A stretch of DNA of 20,661 bases from Eimeria necatrix (taxonomy: Eukaryota; Apicomplexa; Conoidasida; Eucoccidiorida; Eimeriidae). The stretch covers positions 1 to 20,661 of the forward strand of contig NW_013654506.1 of the NCBI RefSeq assembly GCF_000499385.1. Reading direction: 5' to 3'. Both the position numbers and the translations under genes were made by a program. Positions 15,791-20,661 of the stretch are shown in pieces. A model generated the notes under the pieces. That model saw nothing but the letters and a program-made list of their open reading frames with translations. It was not told where the DNA came from and did no database searches. The first letter of the stretch is position 1; every line of letters starts with the position of its first letter.

Positions 15791-17846
15791 GTTGGGGTGT
15801 CCAGACAGACTGCGATGGCACAGTCAGTCGACTTCGCGCGGAGTTGGCGACGGCTCGAAGTGAATTGGAGGAAATGCAAAATGATTTGAATTTAGTGAGT
15901 CAATTTGAAACAATTAAATGAAAAATATTAAATATTTTCGAAACTTTTTGCAAATTCTGTTTTGTTTTTCTGCATCTTCAGAACCAAACCCTCAAGACGC
16001 AAATTCAAGAGCTTGAGGGAAAGCTAGAGGAGGCCTTTAAGCAAAGAGACGAAGCAAAAGCAGCAGCAGATAAATATGAAGCGGACAACAAAACTATTTC
16101 GTGAGTTCAAGAGGTTTCGGAGATCAAGTTTCAGGGTTTAGGGTTTAGGGTTTAGGGTTTAGGGTTTGGCATTCAAAACTTTGTTGCTGCTTCTGCAATC
16201 AGGGATGGCATGGGTTTAGGGTTTAGGGTTTAGGGTTTAGGGTTTAGGGTTTGGCATTCAAGCCTTTGTTGCTGCTTCTGCAATCAGGGACGGCATGCAG
16301 AAGCTGCTGCAGAAGCTGCATGCACAAGTGGAAGATCAGGACTATTTTGTAGACAAAAGAATTGTAGCGCAAATGATTGCCAAGTACCAAGAAGCGCACG
16401 TGAGGTGTCTGTACACGCGGCGCCTCTCCAGTTGCATGCACAAGCCCCGCTTTTGCTTTTCATTTCATATTTAATGCATCATTTTCTCTCAAGTAAACAT
16501 TCTCAAACATTTTAATTTAGATATTTAGAAGCAATTGAGTTGCATTTGCCACAGCTTTGCCAAGTGCATGCAAAGTAGCTTTCAACTTGAAAATATATCT
16601 TTTGCTGCAGCAGCAGCGCATTAAGTGCTGCACATATCTTTTGCTGCAGCAGCAGCGCGTTGAGCGTGGCATATACCTTTTGCTGCAGCAGCAGCAGATG
16701 AAGTGCTGCATGCATCTCTTGCTGCAGCAGCAGCGCATCAAGTGTTGCATGCACCTCTTGCTGCAGCAGCGCGCATGCTTCTCTTGCTGCAGCAGCAGCG
16801 CATGCGTCTCTTGCTGCAGCAGCAGCGCATGCGTCTCTTGCTGCAGCAGCAGCGCATGCGTTTCTTGCTGCAGCAGCAGCACATCAAGAGTTGCTTCCCT
16901 TTTTGCACTTTTTGTTTTCTTGCGGGCCAGGGAAATATAAAAAGACGCGAAGAAATCTTTTTTTTGATTTGCGACGTTTTGGGGTTTAGCGACGAAGACA
17001 GAGAGCGCTTTGGGCTCCCCCAGAGGCCAAGCGAAAGGGGCAAAGAGGTGACTCCAAAACTACAACAAAACGAATCCCTTGCATGCGTTTGCATGCGCTT
17101 GCATGCGCTTGCATGCGTTTGCATGCGTTTGCATGCGTTTGCATGCGTTTGCATGCGTTTGCATGCGCTTGCATGCGTTTGCATGCGCATGCATGCGCTT
17201 GCATGCGTTTGCATGCGTTTGCAAGTGTGGTCTGCTGCTATTCGTTCTTTAAAGGTGGCAGCGCAGAACTTCTTGCTGCTGCTTGTGTGCATGCATGCAT
17301 GCATGCATGCGTGCACATGCATGCATGCATGCATGCATGCATGCATGCACAATTGCATGCACTTTTATGTTTTCAAAAATGTGACAAACACTTCTGTGCA
17401 TGCGCACTTGTGCACTTGCATCGGTGTACAGACACTCCAAAGCCTATCTGCTTTCTAAACATGTGGGCTGTCAGTGCATGTTTTTGAATGCATATTCGCA
17501 AACATGAAATATATAATATGTCTATTTATATCCATATATATAATATATAATATATATTATGTACATTATATATATTGTATATTTATTTACATGCATATAT
17601 GCATTATATATATACTATACTATATATATGTAGAACATACATATTTATCTATATGCATTTATATATTTTATAATATATATATATAATATACATTGTTATA
17701 TATATATATATAATATATATATAATATATATATTATATCTATATATATATTATACTTATGTGTGCTGCGTGCTGCTCCCTGTGCTGCTCTAGGGCGGAGG
17801 ACTTTCTGAACAGTTTGTGGAGTTTTTGAATGGAGAAGTGTCTTGA
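11257..17846 (+). CDS. Golgin-like coiled-coil protein with a C-terminal GRAB domain (GMAP-210/Rud3 type)
   Basis: Proteins of this type tether vesicles at the cis-Golgi, and their GRAB domain binds Arf GTPases. Exons: 11257-11307, 11456-11603, 11721-12176, 12448-12786, 12839-13008, 13360-13430, 13530-13650, 14181-14255, 14426-14513, 14923-15029, 15805-15894, 15982-16100, 16288-16399, 16931-17047, 17793-17846 (TGA). The phases close to give 705 residues. The N-terminus has an acidic run (SEDEDEEEEEE), poly-Gln, poly-Ala and an ASQL repeat. Residues about 345-625 are heptad-like coiled coil (MAKRQQLQHQ, TERLKTQLGKV, VQTLEKELETV). Residues 630-678 fit GRAB: YFVDKRIVAQMIAKY, then RREEIFFLICDVLGFSDEDR and RFGL; the tail LSEQFVEFLNGEVS matches the short helix ending this family. 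Intron 13651-14180 uses a GC donor (CAG|GCAAGT). Weak points: start codon (the frame is open back to 11194) and the 52-nt intron at 12787. Confidence 0.8.
11308..11455 (+). repeat. Golgin intron 1 with CCCTAAA array
   Basis: The donor is GCG|GTGACTC and the acceptor TTCTGAATTAG. Five to six CCCTAAA units lie at 11336-11382. The same GTGACTC donor word recurs at 12787 and 17048 in this gene. Confidence 0.75.
11603..11616 (+). promoter_or_regulatory. Palindrome variant GGTGCACGTACACC overlapping a splice donor
   Basis: The inferred donor TTTCAG|GTGCAC (11603/11604) lies inside the element. Its role is unknown; it is listed because placement at a splice site recurs. Confidence 0.6.
11802..12075 (+). 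repeat. Coding poly-Gln, poly-Ala and Ala-Ser-Gln-Leu repeats in golgin exon 3
   Basis: (CAG)n at 11802-11838 is read as Gln and about 11854-11882 as Ala. The 12-bp CAGCTAGCTAGC array at about 11971-12071 is read as ASQL/ASQP. The frame is fixed by conserved phases at both exon ends. Confidence 0.82.
12177..12447 (+). repeat. Golgin intron 3 with two kinds of telomere-like repeat
   Basis: Six copies of a 13-bp AAACCCTAATTCC variant (12186-12262) lie in one orientation and seven TTTAGGG units (12383-12434) in the other, facing each other across about 120 bases. The acceptor is GGGTTTGCAG at 12447. Confidence 0.82.
13013..13026 (+). promoter_or_regulatory. Perfect palindrome GGTGTACGTACACC next to a splice donor
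   Basis: It begins four bases inside the intron after donor AAGCAG|GTCGG (13008/13009). The element equals its own reverse complement. Confidence 0.65.
13651..14180 (+). other. Golgin intron with GC-AG borders and a (TGCA)n tract
   Basis: The donor CAG|GCAAGT matches the usual GC-AG consensus; the acceptor is TTTTGTTCAG. The intron contains TTTTGGACTTT repeats, a 40-base near-duplication around 13768-13840 and a TGCA tetranucleotide run at 14073-14124. Both flanking exons are in phase 0, which supports the GC donor. Confidence 0.75.
14253..14266 (+). promoter_or_regulatory. Palindrome variant GCTGTACGTACACC whose GTACGT is the splice donor
   Basis: The exon ends GCAGCT and the intron begins GTACGT at 14256, the centre of the palindrome. 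Phase 0 to the next exon at 14426 supports this donor. Confidence 0.65.
15030..15804 (+). repeat. Golgin intron with a diverged 75-95 bp tandem repeat and a CTG tract
   Basis: From about 15054 to 15580 a unit containing TTCTAATTCTTGAATTTTCT, TTGTTTATTTCTCCAATG and TTTATTCTTTCTTTGGCG recurs six times, with divergence rising toward the 3' end. A (CTG)n tract at 15747-15790 precedes the acceptor GTGTCCAG. Confidence 0.82.
16101..16287 (+). repeat. Golgin intron with duplicated telomere array plus exon border
   Basis: Two copies of a unit made of (TTTAGGG)n, GGCATTCAA, CTTTGTTGCTGCTTCTGCAATCAG and GGGAYGGCATG are seen (16131-16211 and 16212-16297). Only the second continues into the conserved exon. 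The first is a decoy acceptor leading back into telomere repeats. Confidence 0.85.
16400..16930 (+). repeat. Golgin intron with TTGCTGCAGCAGCAGCGC minisatellite
   Basis: About eight to nine copies lie at 16595-16885. The first four have a period of 39 bases, the later ones 27 bases, as if a 12-base segment (AAGTGCTGCATG-like) was lost. Both periods are multiples of three, so frames stay open. A GGTGTCTGTACACG variant lies four bases inside the donor. Confidence 0.8.
17048..17792 (+). repeat. Last golgin intron: three different simple repeats in a row
   Basis: TTGCATGCGT/C decamers run at 17080-17224, (CATG)n at 17288-17350 and an AT/TATA tract at about 17509-17757. A palindrome variant lies at 17423-17436. 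Donor GAG|GTGACT and acceptor CTGCTCTAG give phase 0 into the final 17-residue exon. Confidence 0.82.
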
Positions 17847-17911
17847 GCAGCGAATGTTTGTTGGAAGCCTCCAAACAAGCTGCTGCTGCTGCTGCTGCAG
17901 CAGCAGCAGCT

Positions 17912-17948
<37 letters not shown>

Positions 17949-17980
17949 GCTGCTAGCCCTTTTGCTGCAGAGGGTTGAAG
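17847..17980. repeat. CTG/CAG palindromic tract after the golgin stop
   Basis: A CTG run changes to CAG runs between about 17880 and 17947, forming an inverted repeat. It is probably 3' untranslated or spacer. The poly-Ser, poly-Cys and poly-Ala ORFs here are products of the repeat. Confidence 0.75.
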
Positions 17981-18727
17981 ATGTTTCGGACGGCCAAAGA
18001 GTTTATGTGCGCGGCCCAGCTGCACAGCGCGCAGCTGCATCCAGGCACCTGAAGTGTTGCATGCATTTATTTCATTTCTTTTTATTTCTTTTTATTTCTT
18101 TTTATTTCTTTTATTTTCATTTGTATCCCACCACAATTATGCCATCAAGACTGCAGCAAGAAGCAGCAGCTGAAGCCGCCCCACACTCTGCTGCTGCGGG
18201 GTCCTGTGGGGAGTCCGAGAGAGAGGGGTCTTTTGGGCTTGGCAGCTGCAGCTGCTGCGGGTGCAGCAGCAGCTGCTGCTGCTGCTGCTGCTGCCACCGC
18301 CTGCGCTGCTGCTGCTGCTGCTGCTGTGGGCTGCTGCTCACTGAGCTTCGACTGCCGCTTGTCAGTTCCGCCCCCACATAAGTTGTTTTGCGCTTTCGAC
18401 AAGCCGGCGGCCGGGGCGCTGCTGCTGCAGCAGCTGCAGCAGCAGCAGCAGCTGCTGCTGCTGCTGCAGCAGCGAGAGAAGGGGAGCAGCGAGCTGCGCT
18501 GGCCGGCAGCTCTTCAAGCTGCGGCCCGCTGGCGGAAGGAACTCTGCACTTGGACGCAGCAGCAGGAGCAGCAGCAGCAGCTAAGTGGCAGCAGAAATAA
18601 AAGTTGAAACAAAAATGCTCACTGGACTGCAGCAGGAGACGGGGCGGAGGCGGCGGCCAGGCTGCGGCGGCTCAGAGCCAACAAGGCAGTGATCGAAACT
18701 CTGTGCAGCGCGGCTGAACAGACTTGA
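17981..18727 (+). CDS. Small Ala/Gln-rich protein, unknown function, three exons
   Basis: The ATG at 17981 opens MFRTAKEFMCAAQLHSAQLH. The model is 17981-18044, 18150-18584, 18633-18727 (TGA), with agreeing phases and 197 residues. The first intron would use a GC donor (CCAG|GCACCT), the second is only 48 nt (CTAA|GTGGCA to CTGCAG). Exon 2 starts basic (CSKKQQLKPPHTLLLRGP), then poly-Ala, a short SLSFDCRLSVPPPHKLFCAF stretch and Gln/Leu runs. The last exon reads DGAEAAARLRRLRANKAVIE, clearly protein-like. The Arg/Lys-bearing, acid-poor N-terminus would suit an organelle presequence, but that is a guess. Neither intron is certain. Confidence 0.4.
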
Positions 18728-18898
18728 ACTTCAGCTTTCTTTTGCAAAATGAGCTGTTCGTACTTTGAAATGCTCGTTTCTGTTTAAAATGCAAACATAA
18801 GTCCTCAAGAGCCTTCGCTTTTGCACGGAAAGCGCTAATTTACCTCTTCTGGCCATGTCAGTGCGCCGCTTTCCCCCCTCATTTTCAGCGTGTCAGTG
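18728..18898. other. Short spacer
   Basis: This A/T-leaning sequence has no open frame of note. It ends in a pyrimidine-rich CCCCCCTCATTTTCAG acceptor-like site at 18888, so an untranslated exon may begin there. Confidence 0.4.
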
Positions 18899-19328
18899 AT
18901 GGAAGAGTGGCCAACAAACACTGCACTTCTCGCACTTGCCGGGACTACGGCGTTTGAGGAAACTGTAAATATTTTCAAGACAAAAGTGCTGTTCGTTCTT
19001 CGGGTTGATCTGCAGTCGCTCAGACCAGCTTACGAACATCCGGCGTTCGGGTGTACGGACACCCCAAACTCCGGTCGTTTGCAGTCCACACTCTACAGCC
19101 GCACTTTCAAGCAAAGTTCTGCATTTTGCTGCATTAATTAAATGGCGAATGCTTCCTTTTTCCCTTTTTGAGTGCTGTTTGCAGCAGATTGCGCTGCAGC
19201 ATTTGAAACACTCCCGCGAGCACCCCTCGAGGCGCTGCCACACGGAAGAATTCCGTGTCCTATTGTGCAAAACTTCGGGTGGACTAGCAGTTCTTTTCAG
19301 ATCTTGTACTCCGTTTAGTTCAAAATAA
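18899..19328 (+). CDS. Possible small two-exon protein, unknown function
   Basis: An ATG at 18899 opens MEEWPTNTALLALAGTTAFE. A donor ACT|GTAAAT at 18964/18965 can join, in phase 0, an acceptor TTTGCAG (exon from 19185) or CTGCAG (exon from 19200), reading HLKHSREHPSRRCHTEEF onward to TAA at 19326-19328, 65 or 70 residues in all. A palindrome variant (19050-19063) sits mid-intron. The second exon has one C-x9-C spacing, but without a second pair this does not make it a twin CX9C protein. A 125-codon minus-strand ORF overlaps (18893-19270) and is an alternative. Confidence 0.3.
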
Positions 19329-19693
19329 AACTAGTGGAAACACTGGCCTGAGCCCGTCAGCCGTAGGCGGCCGAATTGCGAATATTCTGCACAGTTCGCT
19401 GTAGAGACAGCCCAAACCTCTTCTGGCGCCTCTAATGCAGATATTACCAGACCATCTTCTGGCTTCTTTCATTTGCATTAATGTGGAGCTTTTACGAGAT
19501 CTTCAGGAGCCTCTTGCATGCATTAAGTGCAGCTTTTATTGGCTTTCTTCTGAGGCCTCTTGCATGCACTTCTGTGCAGATTTCACCGCTGCGCGGAAAC
19601 TCCTCCAGCCAGCCGGTCGCACACCCGCGTCAGAGTGTTCAGCCGCTCGTGGGCTTGCCCTAGAGCGACGGAAAGCCCCAAAACCTGTTTTGA
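19329..19693. other. Spacer with a weak ORF start
   Basis: An ATG at 19435 begins an open frame (MQILPDHLLASFICINVELL onward) that runs into the CAG repeats downstream. The segment 19420-19580 contains diverged repeats of a CTTCTGGCKCCTCT...TGCAT unit, which makes a real gene doubtful. Confidence 0.4.
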
Positions 19694-20250
19694 ACAGCAG
19701 CAGCACAAGTTCAGCAGCAGCAGCAGCACAAATTCAGCAGCAGCAGCAGTTCAAGTTCAGCAGCAGCAGCAGCTCAAGTTCAGCAGCAGCAGCAGCTCAC
19801 AAGTTCAGCAGCAGCAGCTCACAAGTTCAAGTTCAGCAGCAGAAGCAGCTCAAGTTCAGCAGCAGCAGCAGCTCAAGTTCAGCAGCAGCAGCAGCTCACA
19901 AGTTCAGCAGCAGCAGCAGCTCACAAGTTCAGCAGCAGCAGCAGCTCGCAAGTTCAGCAGCAGCAGCAGCTCACAAGTTCAGTAGCAGCAGCAATTCACA
20001 AGTTGAACAGCAGCAATTCACAAGTTGAACAGCAGCAATTCACAAGTTCAGCAGCAGCAATTCACAACTTCAGCAGCAGCAATTCACAAGTTCAACAGCA
20101 GCAATTCACAAGTGCAGCAGCAGCAATTCACAAGTTCAGCAGCAGCAATTCACAAGTTCAGCAGCAGCAATTCACAAGTTCAGCAGCAGCAATTCGCAAG
20201 TTCAGCAGCAGCAATTCACAAGTTCAGCAGCAGCAATTCACAAGTGCATT
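19694..20250. repeat. CAG-containing minisatellite, then a 22-bp unit
   Basis: First, AGTTCAGCAGCAGCAGCAGCTCAC units of varying length (19694-19985); then about 12 regular units of CAATTCACAAGTTCAGCAGCAG (22 bases) to 20247. Because 22 is one more than a multiple of three, each frame reads the same 22-residue cycle (NSSNSQVQQQQFTSSAAAI and so on), so all three forward frames stay open. Confidence 0.9.
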
Positions 20251-20344
20251 CCCTTTGGCCTTTGGCTTCACTGCACTTGGGGCCAGGGTGTACGTACAGT
20301 CACGCTTGCGTAGACTTGCAAATGCATGCAAAGGAAAGTTGCAA

Positions 20345-20661
20345 CAAAACAGTTTTAGTTGAAGTTTTGGGAGTTTTAGTTGCAGTTTTGAGAGTTTTAG
20401 TTGAAGTTTTGACAGTTTTAGTTGCAGTTTTGAGAATTTAGTTTGTAGTTCTGAGAGTTTTAGTTGCAGTTTTGAGAATTTAGTTTATAGTTTCGAGAGT
20501 TTTAGTTGAAGTTTTGAGAATTTAATTTATAGTTTTGAGAATTTAATTTATAGTTTTGAGAATTTAATATATAGTTTTGAGAATTTAATTCATAGTTTTG
20601 AGAATTTAATTTATAGTTTTGAGAATTTAATTTATAGTTTTGAGAATTTAATTTATAGTTT
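20345..20661. repeat. 21-bp AT-rich minisatellite reaching the window end
   Basis: A GAGTTTTAGTTGCAGTTTTGA type grades into GAGAATTTAATTTATAGTTTT, about 15 units in all. The last units are almost identical and the array continues past the window. Confidence 0.92.

Noticed and set aside
18893..19270. 125-codon minus-strand ORF starting with ATG
   Set aside because: It is kept only as an alternative. The + strand has a phase-matched two-exon reading with pyrimidine-rich acceptors, and the minus ORF reads through the palindrome repeat (GVRTPE), typical of non-coding DNA here.
1..20661. tRNA, rRNA or other structured RNA genes
   Set aside because: I saw no cloverleaf, conserved rRNA segments or snRNA-like boxes on either strand by eye; a covariance-model search would be decisive.

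Overview
The window looks like nuclear DNA of an apicomplexan of the Eimeria type. The grounds are interstitial telomere-like TTTAGGG/CCCTAAA arrays, dense CAG/CTG tracts that encode poly-Ala and poly-Gln runs, GGGGGCCCCC blocks, many TGCATGC words, and genes cut into many small exons by T-rich introns. The species assignment is inference. I built gene models by hand from GT-AG (and a few GC-AG) splice sites, reading-frame phase and recalled family patterns. No alignment or transcript data were available.

Layout, left to right, all on the + strand unless noted. (1) 2-5306: the 3' part of a 13-exon gene for the large subunit of the nuclear cap-binding complex (CBP80/NCBP1), with its 5' end outside the window. 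Most of its introns carry telomere-like arrays, and its exons hold two low-complexity insertions (Gly-Pro and Ala-Asp/Glu). (2) 5307-6152: AT-rich spacer with one possible tiny minus-strand gene. (3) 6153-6716: phase-consistent exons of an unidentified protein, possibly the 5' end of the next gene. (4) 7096-9210: a three-exon gene for a poly-Ala/poly-Gln protein ending in a probable pleckstrin-homology-like domain. (5) 9211-11193: repeat-rich stretch with weak ORFs. (6) 11257-17846: a roughly 15-exon gene for a long coiled-coil protein ending in a GRAB-like domain (GRIP-related Arf-binding), i.e. a GMAP-210/Rud3-type golgin. (7) 17981-18727 and 18899-19328: two small multi-exon gene candidates of unknown function. 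(8) 19435 to the end: CAG-containing and AT-rich minisatellites.

The genes do not form a functional unit. One serves mRNA cap recognition in the nucleus, one probably membrane or lipid binding, and one Golgi tethering. What unites the window is its non-coding architecture. Telomere-like arrays sit almost only in introns and supply splice sites. A 14-bp perfect palindrome, GGTGTACGTACACC, recurs about 14 times with variants, often on or within a few bases of an inferred splice donor. Tandem repeats of many periods fill the introns and spacers.
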